Below, one piece after another: positions 28,948-36,636 of a DNA stretch of 64,000 nucleotides (within the stretch, counting starts at the first letter, position 1; each line of letters begins with the position of its first letter). The notes beneath the pieces were generated by a model that saw nothing but the letters and a program-made list of their open reading frames with translations, was not told the DNA's origin and ran no database searches. The stretch is from a bacterium D16-76 (GTDB lineage: Bacteria > Bacillota > Clostridia > Oscillospirales > Acutalibacteraceae). The position numbers and the translations under genes were made by a program. The stretch lies in assembly GCA_009917445.1 (NCBI GenBank), contig QZEE01000003.1, forward strand, positions 62,001-126,000, read 5' to 3'.

Positions 28948-29844
28948 TCAGTTTTTGTATTCTTTTAGGCTCAGGGTGACCGGCACCTGGCTTTCGATGC
29001 CAGGCACCTTGCCCTCCTTCGTGTACTGCCACATGTCGAATTTGTAGTAGAAGCTGGGAGCGGGCCGGGGCTCGGCGTACCACATGTCGTACTCAGAAAG
29101 CCGCGACAGGTCTAAGCTGTCGTAGGCCATGTCCTTGTCGCAGTAGAAGCTGGTCTTATACCCCACGGTTTTCACCTTTTTGCAAAAGGTCTGGATAAAC
29201 CCGGTAACCTGGCCGCCGTTGCAGCGCACGGTGCGGGACTTCTCGTCCACGTCCCCATCCGACTTGCGGTCGTATTCCCAGTAAAAGGCAACGGGATATG
29301 TCATCACATAGGGGCGGATCTGTTCTAAGACAAAGGTAGCTTCCTGGTCGGCCTCGGCTTCCGAGACAGCCTTGGAGTAAAAATAGACCCCCACAGGCAG
29401 GCCGGCATCTGAAGCGCCCTTTATGTTTTCCTCAAACTTTGCGTCCAGGCAGATGCGGCCCTTGCCCTTCTCCCGGTAGCCTACCCGGATCATGGCAAAG
29501 TCTACATTGCTGGCGGCTACAGAGGCCCAGTCAATGTCGCCGGCCTTCTGGTTCACGTTAATGCCGATCAGGGAAACGCCCTCGCTGCCCGTGTAGGTGA
29601 CAACGCCCTTGTCCTCCTTAAAGTCCTCGGGGTTAAAGGTGTTTACCGGTATATTGTAATAGGGGATGGTCATATCCCCTTCGTACATGTCGTTGACCTT
29701 TGCTGTGGCGCCGTCTTTCTCAATGAGCTCTACCGCGCTGGTGCGGGGCCCACGGGCCAGCATGACAGCCGAGATCGTGATGATAAGCACCACCAGCAGC
29801 GCCGTTATCCCCAAAAAAAGGTTCTTTTTTCCAAAGCTTCCCAT
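28948..29844 (-). CDS. Degenerate GH25-like membrane protein, predicted catalytically inactive
   Basis: This 298-aa protein is a diverged paralogue of the downstream GH25 gene, with one membrane segment (residues ~8-30) and the same fold order. Three of the four key acidic positions are changed: GIDVS reads GINVN, FDWE reads FYWE (only Glu kept), and the last VDMD motif reads VTLSL. DFAMIRVGYRE and AGLPVGVYFYSKAVSEAEAD remain, so the fold is likely intact. It may bind peptidoglycan or regulate its active neighbour. GGAAGGGGG lies about 10 bases before the start at 29844. Confidence 0.88.
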   Translation of the reverse strand: MGSFGKKNLFLGITALLVVLIITISAVMLARGPRTSAVELIEKDGATAKVNDMYEGDMTIPYYNIPVNTFNPEDFKEDKGVVTYTGSEGVSLIGINVNQKAGDIDWASVAASNVDFAMIRVGYREKGKGRICLDAKFEENIKGASDAGLPVGVYFYSKAVSEAEADQEATFVLEQIRPYVMTYPVAFYWEYDRKSDGDVDEKSRTVRCNGGQVTGFIQTFCKKVKTVGYKTSFYCDKDMAYDSLDLSRLSEYDMWYAEPRPAPSFYYKFDMWQYTKEGKVPGIESQVPVTLSLKEYKN

Positions 29845-29882
29845 AAAACGGGTCCCCCTTCCAACTTTATCCAAAAAAGAGC

Positions 29883-30665
29883 CTACCGCCCCCGCAGCTG
29901 GTCCAGATGCTTGGCCTTCTCAAAGGCCCGGTACAAAAAGACGTCCGGCGGCAGCTCCTGATAGTCCCAATACATGGGCTCTAAAGCCGTCATCCCTTTA
30001 TAGCCAGCGGCGGCCACCTGGCCCATTACCTTGGCCCAGGGGATGTCCCCGTCAAAGGGCAGGCGGTGCTGTACACAGCAGCTGCGGCTGGAGCCGCTGT
30101 TGTCGTGCAGGTGCAGGGCCATAAGCCTGTGGCCGTAAAGGCCCAGCAGGTCCGCCTGGGGGGTGTCGTTGTAATGGTGGCAGCAGTCGTAGCACAGCCC
30201 CAGCCGGGGGGAGGGGATGGAAGAAAATAAAGCCGCCAGGTTCTGGACGTTTTGCAGGTTTTCCAGGGCCAGGTCCACCCCCAGGTCTTCGGCCCGGGCC
30301 ACCAGGCGCTCCATGCGGGCTAAGCCCGCAGTGGTTATGGGGAAGTCATCTATGGGTACGTGCATGACCAGGGTAGGCACCTGGAACTCCTGGCAGTCCT
30401 TTAAACAAACCATGTACCGCTGGGCCAGTTCGTCCCCAGCCAGGGTATCTTCCCACAGGGCTTGCTGCCCCTCGGTAGGGGCGTGTATATTCTCAACGGA
30501 AAGCCCAGCCTCCCGGGCGATTACCGGGGCCAGGCGGTAGTCGGACCCACGGCCCAGGCGGCGGCCCCACAGCAGCATGACACTGGTAAACCCGGCCTTT
30601 TTAATGAGGCCGTACCGTTCTTCCATGGTCAGCCGGTAGCCAAACCAATCAAAGATTGAAAGCAT
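29883..30665 (-). CDS. Sugar phosphate isomerase/epimerase-like TIM-barrel protein
   Basis: This 260-aa protein of the xylose isomerase-like fold has likely metal-site segments DLALENLQNVQNL, GLCYDCCHHYND, LMALHLHDNSGSS and GMTALEPMYWD. It is the first gene of the unit that continues into the two GH25 genes (38-base gap), so it could act on a cell-wall sugar, but that is inference from context only. GGGAGGGTGG precedes the ATG. A strong minus-strand promoter lies 60 bases upstream. Confidence 0.87.
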   Translation of the reverse strand: MLSIFDWFGYRLTMEERYGLIKKAGFTSVMLLWGRRLGRGSDYRLAPVIAREAGLSVENIHAPTEGQQALWEDTLAGDELAQRYMVCLKDCQEFQVPTLVMHVPIDDFPITTAGLARMERLVARAEDLGVDLALENLQNVQNLAALFSSIPSPRLGLCYDCCHHYNDTPQADLLGLYGHRLMALHLHDNSGSSRSCCVQHRLPFDGDIPWAKVMGQVAAAGYKGMTALEPMYWDYQELPPDVFLYRAFEKAKHLDQLRGR

Positions 30666-30724
30666 TTGCCACCCTCCCAGCAGACAGTAAGGGCCAAATG
30701 CCCTATTATCCGCAGTTTACCCTT

Positions 30725-30753
30725 ATTATACAGGAAAATTGTCGAAAGTGCAA
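30725..30753 (-). promoter_or_regulatory. Sigma-A promoter for the TIM-barrel/GH25 unit
   Basis: On the minus strand: TTGCAC (30753-30748), 17 bases, TATAAT (30730-30725). Confidence 0.8.
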
Positions 30754-30815
30754 CCGATAATAGCTATTTCCCTCAATTTGGCGGGCATAAAAGTGACGGG
30801 GGCTGGGTATGGGGA

Positions 30816-30895
30816 AAGTTTCGTCCACCTTTTCAAAGGTGGTGGGGTTTTCAGGGGCAAAGCCCCTAAACCGCCGGAGGCCCTTGCCCGGGCCG
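30816..30895 (+). repeat. Palindromic repeat carrying the next gene's promoter
   Basis: In this 307-base divergent gap lie three stems in a row: CCACCTTTTCAAAGGTGG, AGGGGCAAAGCCCCT and GGCCC-TTGCCC-GGGCC followed by nine Ts. The last looks like a terminator although no plus-strand gene precedes it. The loop TTGCCC doubles as the -35 of the promoter at 30883-30912. Confidence 0.65.
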
Positions 30896-30912
30896 GTTTT
30901 TTTTGGTATAAT
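30883..30912 (+). promoter_or_regulatory. Sigma-A promoter for the acetyltransferase-ilvN pair
   Basis: TTGCCC (30883-30888), 18 bases, TATAAT (30907-30912). The -35 lies in the loop of a repeat hairpin and the T run forms the spacer. Confidence 0.65.
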
Positions 30913-30972
30913 AGCTGTTAACCCTATGGGCGCTAGGCTTTGGCTGGCGCCGGACTCAGAAAGGAAGGAACC

Positions 30973-31569
30973 ATGGAAATACGAGAATTGGCACTGGAAG
31001 AAATGCAGGAGATTTACAACACCCATATGGAAAAGGATTTCCCCCCCAGCGAGCTGCGCCCCTTTGGCAGCATCTGCCAGCTGACGGGGGAGGGGCTCTA
31101 CCGGTCTTTTGGCTGCTTTGAGGGCGGCCTTGCCGGGTACGCCACCTTTGCTATAGCGGCCAAGGGGCCCGGCCTTTTGCTGGACTACCTGGCGGTAGAT
31201 GCCGGGAGGCGGGGGCAGGGGATAGGGTCCCGGTTTTTGCCGGGCCTGCGGGAGTTGGCCGGGCCCCTGGGCGCCGGGTATTTTCTCATTGAGGTAGAAA
31301 GCCTGGAATCGGCCCAGACCCCGGCCCAGACGGAAGAGCGCACCCGGCGCATCCAGTTTTATAAGGGCTGCGGTTGCCAGGAGACACGGGTCTACTCCTA
31401 CCTTTTCGGTGTAGAATATCAAATCCTTATTTTGCCCCTGGAGGGCCAGGCTCCCTCGGACAACCAGGTGGAGGACGCTTTGCAGAACGTGTACCGCACC
31501 ATTGTGCCGCCGCTGGTGGGGGAAAGCGAAGAGGCTTACGCCCAGGTCTGCCGCTGCTACAGGCGTTAG
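30973..31569 (+). CDS. GNAT family N-acetyltransferase
   Basis: This 198-aa protein opens MEIRELALEEMQEIYNTHMEKDF. The acetyl-CoA motif is LLDYLAVDAGRRGQGIGSRFLPGLREL; RIQFYKGCGCQETRVYSYLFGVEYQIL follows. This is the pattern of GNATs that carry a C-terminal extension. The ATG at 30973 follows AAGGAAGG. It lies eight bases before ilvN and shares its promoter. No acceptor can be named. Confidence 0.88.
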   Translation: MEIRELALEEMQEIYNTHMEKDFPPSELRPFGSICQLTGEGLYRSFGCFEGGLAGYATFAIAAKGPGLLLDYLAVDAGRRGQGIGSRFLPGLRELAGPLGAGYFLIEVESLESAQTPAQTEERTRRIQFYKGCGCQETRVYSYLFGVEYQILILPLEGQAPSDNQVEDALQNVYRTIVPPLVGESEEAYAQVCRCYRR

Positions 31570-31577
31570 GGGGGCTT

Positions 31578-32048
31578 ATGAAATATACCCTTTCTATCCT
31601 GGTGGAAAACCAGCCGGGCGTACTCTCGAAAGTCGTGGGGCTGTTTTCGCGCCGGGGCTACAACATCGACAGCGTGGCCGTGGGGGCCACGGAAGACCCC
31701 ACTATGTCCTGCATCACCATTGTGGGGCAGGGGGACGATTACATTTTGGAGCAGGTGGAAAAGCAGCTGAACAAGGTGATCCCGGTCATCAAGGTGCGTT
31801 CCCTTTCGCCGGACGCGGTAGAGGCAGAGCTGCTGCTGGTAAAGGTGGGCTGCGAGGCCCAAAGCCTGGCGGAAATCAACCAGATCGCGGCCTTGATGAA
31901 GGCGGAAGTGGCGGACGTGTCGAAAAGTGCGGTAACCCTGCGCTTTGCCGGGGAGCATGAAAAGTGCGACACCCTCTGTGACCTGCTGCGGCCCTACGGC
32001 ATAAAAGAGCTGGCCCGTACCGGCATTATCGCCCTGGACCGGGGCTGA
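31578..32048 (+). CDS. ilvN: Acetolactate synthase small (regulatory) subunit
   Basis: The small subunit gives valine feedback control to acetolactate synthase, the first step of branched-chain amino acid synthesis. The 156-aa protein has an N-terminal ACT domain (YTLSILVENQPGVLSKVVGL, then FSRRGYNIDSVAVG) and the C-terminal small-subunit domain ending ARTGIIALDRG. AGGGGGGCTT precedes the ATG at 31578; a longer frame from 31374 is shadow. No ilvB or other ilv gene lies in the window, so the catalytic subunit must be elsewhere. Confidence 0.95.
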   Translation: MKYTLSILVENQPGVLSKVVGLFSRRGYNIDSVAVGATEDPTMSCITIVGQGDDYILEQVEKQLNKVIPVIKVRSLSPDAVEAELLLVKVGCEAQSLAEINQIAALMKAEVADVSKSAVTLRFAGEHEKCDTLCDLLRPYGIKELARTGIIALDRG

Positions 32049-32050
32049 TT

Positions 32051-32086
32051 AAAAAGGTGGATGGGATTTCTCCCACCCACCTTTTT
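32051..32086. terminator. Bidirectional hairpin terminator
   Basis: Stem AAAAAGGTGGATGGGA (32051-32066) / TCCCACCCACCTTTTT (32071-32086) with one A-C mismatch, between ilvN and the convergent MATE gene. Confidence 0.93.
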
Positions 32087-33422
32087 AATCTACAAGGGCG
32101 TTGCGCTTTTTTAGGTAGAGCAGCAGGCCGGTCAAGTCGGCCAGGGCCCACCCAATGGGGATGGACCACCAGATGCCCACCACCCCGATAGCGGGCACCG
32201 CCGACAGTACATAAGACAGCGCCACCCGGGTGCCCAGGGAAATGACCGTAAGTACCACCGACACCGCCGGACGCCCCAGGGCCCGGTACAGCCCATACAG
32301 CAGGAACAGGCAGCCGATGCCGCAGTAAAAGGGCCCAATAATATGCAGGTATGTAATGCCTTGGGCCAGGATGGCGGTTTCCGATGGGTCTACGAAAATG
32401 AGCATAAGGGGCTTTGCCAAAAACCACAGCGCCAGCGAGACCGCCAGGCAGTAGGCAACCGATGTAAGCACCGCGCACCGCACCCCCTGCTTGATGCGCC
32501 CCGTCTGCCCGGCCCCCTTGTTTTGGGCAATAAAGGTGGAGAAGGCGTTGCCGTACTCCTGGGCGGGCATGTAGGCAAAGGAGTCGATCTTGACCCCCGC
32601 CGCAAAAGCCGCCATCACCGTAGTGCCGAAGCTGTTTACCAGCCCCTGCACCATGAGGATGCCCAGGTTCATCACCGACTGCTGCAGGCAGGTTAAAAAG
32701 GAGTACCGGACGATTTCGCCCAGGCAGGCTTTTTCCAGCCGCAGACCGCCCAGGGCCTTGCGCAAGTCCGGGTTTTTCCACAGGGTATACAGGGCGATGC
32801 CCGCCCCGGAAACGTACTGGGCCGCCACCGTAGCCACCGCCGCGCCGGCGGCCCCCTGGCCCCATACGGCCACCAGCAGGATATCCAGGCCGATGTTCAG
32901 CGCTGTAGAGACCCCCAAAAACAGCAGGGGCACCACCGAATCCCCCAGGGCCTTTAAATAGGCCCCAAAAAAGTTATAGACCGCTATAGCGGGTATGCCC
33001 CAGAAAACCAGCACCATATAGGTGCGGGTCATGGCCGCGATCTCCCTGGGGATGTTCATCCAGGCCATAATGGCGTCTACACCCCACAGGGCCCCGGCCG
33101 TAAGCAGGGCCCCCAGGGCCATGGTAAGGGCAAAGGCCGCCCGGATGCTGGCTTTCAGCCTCCCGGGGTCCCCGCGGCCAAAGCACAGGGAAAAAACCAC
33201 CCCGCTGCCCATGCACAGCCCCAGCAGGACAGACGTTAAAAACGTCATAAGCGCAAAGGCCGAGCCTACCGCCGCCAGGGCCCCGGGCCCTACGAACCGG
33301 CCTACCACCCAGGTGTCCACCAGGTTATAGCCCTGCTGCAGCAGGTTGCCCAAGATCATGGGCAGGGCGAAAACGCACAGGGTGTGGAACACCGGGCCCT
33401 TTGTCAAATCCCGTTGGAACAC
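32085..33422 (-). CDS. MATE family efflux transporter
   Basis: This complete 445-aa protein has 12 membrane segments in two related halves. It begins DLTKGPVFHTLCVFALPMIL with the typical NLLQQGYNLVDTWVVGRFVG, and the mid-region has SFGTTVMAAFAAGVKIDSFAYMPAQEYGNAF (landmark only). It should export cations or drugs using an ion gradient. It is the last of four tightly packed minus-strand genes, with three bases between it and the SpoU gene. It is a different subtype from the MATE fragment at 1-758. Confidence 0.93.
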   Translation of the reverse strand: MFQRDLTKGPVFHTLCVFALPMILGNLLQQGYNLVDTWVVGRFVGPGALAAVGSAFALMTFLTSVLLGLCMGSGVVFSLCFGRGDPGRLKASIRAAFALTMALGALLTAGALWGVDAIMAWMNIPREIAAMTRTYMVLVFWGIPAIAVYNFFGAYLKALGDSVVPLLFLGVSTALNIGLDILLVAVWGQGAAGAAVATVAAQYVSGAGIALYTLWKNPDLRKALGGLRLEKACLGEIVRYSFLTCLQQSVMNLGILMVQGLVNSFGTTVMAAFAAGVKIDSFAYMPAQEYGNAFSTFIAQNKGAGQTGRIKQGVRCAVLTSVAYCLAVSLALWFLAKPLMLIFVDPSETAILAQGITYLHIIGPFYCGIGCLFLLYGLYRALGRPAVSVVLTVISLGTRVALSYVLSAVPAIGVVGIWWSIPIGWALADLTGLLLYLKKRNALVD

Positions 33423-33425
33423 GCC

Positions 33426-34172
33426 TTACGCCTCCTTTCCCACAGGGTTTTTCTGGGTAAATAGAAACGAGCCTATGGCCACCGACACCGCCAGGTTCAG
33501 GGAATCCACCGCAGGGCCTTGGGGGATAAACAGGCTTTGCCCGTAGCTTTGGTACACCGGCGGCAGGCCCGTGGCCTCGTTGCCGAACACCAGGGTGTAG
33601 CAGGGTACCGCGGGGCAGCTTTCCGGGGTGAGCACCCGGGCCCCGTCCAGCATAAAGGGGTAGACGCTGCGCCCGGCCCCGTGGGCGGCCAGGTAATCGG
33701 GGAAGCTGTCAAACCCTTCCACTTCCAGCTGGAAAGCCGCTCCCATGCTGGCCCGCAGGGTTTTGGGGTTCCACCAGTCCGCGCCGCCGCCGATAATGGC
33801 TAGGTCCCGTATGCCAAAGCCCAGCAGCGTGCGCATGATGGTGCCCAGGTTCCCCATGTCCGCCGGCTCTGCCAGGGCAACATGGGGTGCGCCCGGCCGC
33901 AGGGAGCCGGGGTATTTGTTAAATTCCCCGGCGGCATAGCACACTTCCTTTTGGGCGATGCGCTCTAAGGCCCGCGGCCACAGCAGGCAGGGGACGCCCA
34001 GCCCCTGGCACAGCCCGCGCAGCTTGTCCTGCTCCCGGAAATCCTCCCGGTAGTACACGGCCCGCACCTGCCCGGGCCGGTGCTTCAGCAGCTCGAAGGT
34101 GGGGAAGGGCCCCAGGGCATAGGAGTGCCCGAAATCCTTTTTATACTTTTTAGGCAGTTCCCTTTGTTCCAT
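33426..34172 (-). CDS. TrmH/SpoU family RNA 2'-O-methyltransferase
   Basis: This 248-aa SPOUT enzyme methylates tRNA or rRNA ribose with SAM. Motif 1 is PADMGNLGTIMRTLLGFGI, motif 2 TLVFGNEATGLPP and motif 3 DSLNLAVSVAIGSFLF, the three stretches that form the trefoil-knot SAM site. The first ~90 residues are an RNA-binding-like region. The target base is unknown. It is co-directional with the MATE and signal peptidase-like genes. A second SpoU enzyme is at 38547-39374. Confidence 0.92.
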   Translation of the reverse strand: MEQRELPKKYKKDFGHSYALGPFPTFELLKHRPGQVRAVYYREDFREQDKLRGLCQGLGVPCLLWPRALERIAQKEVCYAAGEFNKYPGSLRPGAPHVALAEPADMGNLGTIMRTLLGFGIRDLAIIGGGADWWNPKTLRASMGAAFQLEVEGFDSFPDYLAAHGAGRSVYPFMLDGARVLTPESCPAVPCYTLVFGNEATGLPPVYQSYGQSLFIPQGPAVDSLNLAVSVAIGSFLFTQKNPVGKEA

Positions 34173-34183
34173 AGGGGCCTCCT

Positions 34184-34957
34184 TTAATGCCTGGGCTTAT
34201 AGTGGCTGCCGCCCCGCCTGGTCGGTTTTTCGGGACGCTGCCGCCTGGGCGCTGCCAGGGGTTCTTCCTCTTTCCCTTCCAGAGCCGCCACAATAGGCCG
34301 TTCCCGCACAGGCTGGCGGGGCGGGGGGGCGGGCAAGGGGGCGTCTTCTTCCTCGTCTTCGTAATCGTCCAGCTCCCGGCGGCGCCTGGGGGCCGGGGCG
34401 CTGCGCCTGGGCGCGGGGGGGTCATAGGGCTCTTGGCCGTAGTCCACTAAGGGGCCTTCCAGCTTGGCGCTCCCCCCTGCCAGCAGAGAGGGGATAAGCA
34501 GCACCGCCAGCGCCAGCACCACCAGCACGGCCAGGCCTATCGGCGAATACAAGAACTCAGCTAAGGCCCCGCACCCGGGCAGGTAGGTGACGCACACCCC
34601 TTCTACCTGCCGGGGGTCCAGGAAATTCACATCCGGCTGGCCAAAGGCTTCCTGCTGGGTGATGTACATTTCCTCACTGGTGCCCACCACCCGGCGCAGG
34701 GTCAAAGCGCCGTCTATGCGGAAAGCCACAATGTCCCCCGGCTGGCTTTCCGGGCCTACCCGCAAAATCGCCAGGTCCCCCGGGTACAGCGAGGGCGTCA
34801 TTTCCCCGTTGGAGACTGTAAAGGGCGCGTAGCCCAACAGCACAGGGGGCTCCTCTTTTTTCACAGCCGAGCTGAAAAGCAGCATCCCGCTTGCCAGGAT
34901 GAGCACCCCCATCAGCAGCCCCAGCACGGCCCGCACCAACCACAGTAAAGCTTTCAT
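34184..34957 (-). CDS. SipW-like signal peptidase I homologue lacking catalytic residues, with a charged tail
   Basis: This 257-aa protein resembles the SipW/archaeal branch of S26 signal peptidases: a membrane segment at residues ~8-30, TVSNGEMTPSLYPGDLAIL where active enzymes have SGSMEPT...GD, then QPGDIVAFRI and a second membrane segment near 145-165. The catalytic Ser position is Glu52. The His of the usual THRVV box is Arg88 (LRRVV). Without both it should not cleave. After the second membrane segment follow ~90 residues rich in Pro, Arg and Glu, probably disordered. It starts one base after the HAD-GNAT stop, within a four-gene unit. It may bind signal sequences without cutting, but the role is unknown. 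Confidence 0.8.
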   Translation of the reverse strand: MKALLWLVRAVLGLLMGVLILASGMLLFSSAVKKEEPPVLLGYAPFTVSNGEMTPSLYPGDLAILRVGPESQPGDIVAFRIDGALTLRRVVGTSEEMYITQQEAFGQPDVNFLDPRQVEGVCVTYLPGCGALAEFLYSPIGLAVLVVLALAVLLIPSLLAGGSAKLEGPLVDYGQEPYDPPAPRRSAPAPRRRRELDDYEDEEEDAPLPAPPPRQPVRERPIVAALEGKEEEPLAAPRRQRPEKPTRRGGSHYKPRH

Positions 34958-34958
34958 C

Positions 34959-36284
34959 TTACCCCAGCCTCTTTTCCATAACAAAATTTTCCAAAGCCAT
35001 CGCCTGCCCCGTAACCGGGTGGGGCCTTTCCACCGTCTGCTTTTGTTTGACTTGGTACCCCTGCCCCTCAAAGAACCCCACCGCGCACAGGGAAGCATGG
35101 GTGGTTATGGCAGCCTCCCCGGACTCGGCGGCTTTTGCTTCCAGCGCCGAGGCAAGGGCCTTGGCCACCCCCTGCCCCTGGAAGTCCTGGTGGACATAAA
35201 GCCGGTCTAAATACCCGCCATCCAAATCGCCGAAGCCTACCACGCGCCCCTCATCGTCCACTGCCACCAGGGTAAAGTGTTCGGCCAGCGACCGCCCCCA
35301 CTGGGCGCGCCGCAGTTCGTCCATGGGCGGGGCCCAGGCCTCCACCTGTTCCCGGCTGTATTCCATCTGGCAGACCGTGTGCACCGTCCCCATAAACAGG
35401 CGGCACACGTCCTCCAAGTCTTCCTCCGCAAACCGGCGCACCGAAAAGGCCCGTTTCTCCCCCTTGGGCAGCTTCACATGGCGCAATAGCCACAGGGCCA
35501 CCCCGTCCTCCTCGTTGCCGCCAATGACCTCCGTGGCCGCTTCCTTTACCGCCGGCACTGCGTTCCCAACGGCGCAGGCCACGTCCGCCGCCGCAAACAG
35601 CGGCAGGTCGTTGACCGCGTCCCCAAAAGCCACCATCCGCTCGCACCCCAAAATTTCCTTCAGCCGCCCCGCCGCCTGGGCTTTAGTCGCCGCCTTCGGC
35701 ATCATTTCCAGCCAGTATTCCTCCCGGTACAGCTCTTGCTGAAAGGTCACCGTTATCCACGGCAGCCCCTTTGCCAACTCATACAACGGTTCCAGCGCTT
35801 CCCGTTCCCCTATAAACGTATAGTAGAACGCCTCCCCGCAAAACAGGCCGTCTTCATCCTCTACAGGCCGCAGGCGCTTGTCCCACTCCCTGTTTTGCAG
35901 ATAGTACGACTGCCCCGGCGTCTCCCTCCCCACAATCCAGGAGAGCTTCTCTACCCCGTCTATAAAAGCATACACCACCGGCCACAGCCCTAGGCCCTCT
36001 GCCTGCTGCCGCACCCACTGGCGCTCTTCAGCGGTAAAGCTTACCGAGCTCAGCGGCTTGCCCCCAGGCCCGTCCAAAATGAACGCCCCGTTGTATACGA
36101 TCACCGGCAGCTTTTTTGTCAGCCCCGCCGTTACCCGCACCGCCGAGTGCTCCGACCGCGCCGTGGCATAGGTGAACTTCATGCCCCGATCGATTAGGCT
36201 GTTTAGCGCCCATATGGTGAAGTCGGACAGCTTTTCGTTTTTTCCCAGCAGTGTGCCGTCTAGGTCGCTTACGTATAGTGTCAT
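34959..36284 (-). CDS. HAD-superfamily (Cof-type) hydrolase fused to a GNAT acetyltransferase
   Basis: This 441-aa protein has two domains. Residues 1-~265 are a Cof-type HAD phosphatase: YVSDLDGTLL with Asp7 and Asp9, FTYATARS, KAATKAQAAGRLKEILG with the conserved Lys, and AFGDAVNDLPLF. Residues ~285-441 are a GNAT domain: FSVRRFAEEDLEDVCRLF, RLYVHQDFQGQGVAKALASA and a typical C-terminal Cys-Phe strand region. Each domain has normal length, so this looks like a true fusion. The start at 36284 is chosen for GGAGGT seven bases upstream; ATG 36299 is an alternative. Substrates are unknown. Confidence 0.9.
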   Translation of the reverse strand: MTLYVSDLDGTLLGKNEKLSDFTIWALNSLIDRGMKFTYATARSEHSAVRVTAGLTKKLPVIVYNGAFILDGPGGKPLSSVSFTAEERQWVRQQAEGLGLWPVVYAFIDGVEKLSWIVGRETPGQSYYLQNREWDKRLRPVEDEDGLFCGEAFYYTFIGEREALEPLYELAKGLPWITVTFQQELYREEYWLEMMPKAATKAQAAGRLKEILGCERMVAFGDAVNDLPLFAAADVACAVGNAVPAVKEAATEVIGGNEEDGVALWLLRHVKLPKGEKRAFSVRRFAEEDLEDVCRLFMGTVHTVCQMEYSREQVEAWAPPMDELRRAQWGRSLAEHFTLVAVDDEGRVVGFGDLDGGYLDRLYVHQDFQGQGVAKALASALEAKAAESGEAAITTHASLCAVGFFEGQGYQVKQKQTVERPHPVTGQAMALENFVMEKRLG

Positions 36285-36300
36285 GGTTTTTACCTCCATA

Positions 36301-36360
36301 AGACCTCGGGACGCTGTCCCGAACCCTGCAAACCTTTTTGGGAAAAAGGTTTGATCCAAA
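36301..36360 (+). repeat. Repeat module with two hairpins, in the leader of the HAD-GNAT gene
   Basis: CGGGACGCTGTCCCG is followed by CTGCAAACC-TTTTTGGGAAAAA-GGTTTG and ATCCAAAAAC. Nearly the same block (GCGAGACGCTGTCTCGC, CTGCAAACCC, GGGTTTGATCCGAAAACC) occurs at 61376-61438 between the two parts of nrdD. Stem bases differ between the copies but still pair. Confidence 0.75.
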
Positions 36361-36383
36361 AACTTCTGCGCTTCCCGTTAGGC

Positions 36384-36592
36384 CGCCCGCCTGGGCCGCT
36401 GCGCGGCCTGCGCCAGATTCCCGCGCCCGTCTCCGAGAGCAAGCTCTCTGCGGCGGTCACGGGAATCTGGCTTGTTCCCCTGTGGGGAACCGGGCGGGCT
36501 CTATTGGGGATTAGGGTCTGTTTTAAAACAGACCCTAGGGCAGTAGGCTCTATTATAGAAAAGCGCGATTTCATAGGGACTCTGAAATCGCG
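36384..36592 (-). ncRNA. Structured RNA candidate, copy 2 (minus strand)
   Basis: Read on the minus strand from 36500: P1 5' GCCCGCC (36499-36493); P2 GTTCCCC-ACA-GGGGAAC (36490-36474); spacer; P3 GCCAGATTCCCG / CGGGAATCTGGC (36471-36460 with 36423-36412) capped by GAGAGC-TT-GCTCTC; P4 GGCCGC-GCA-GCGGCC (36408-36394); P1 3' GGCGGGC (36391-36385). Upstream on this strand are a 26-base perfect palindrome (36512-36537) and hairpin CGCGATTTCA / TGAAATCGCG (36564-36592) followed by CTTTTCTA, which also ends the HD gene transcript. The whole layout recurs at 38281-38467 with compensating changes. Confidence 0.65.
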
Positions 36593-36636
36593 TATTTTCC
36601 GGGGCTTTACACGGCCGGCTTTTGGCTTTGCTGCAT

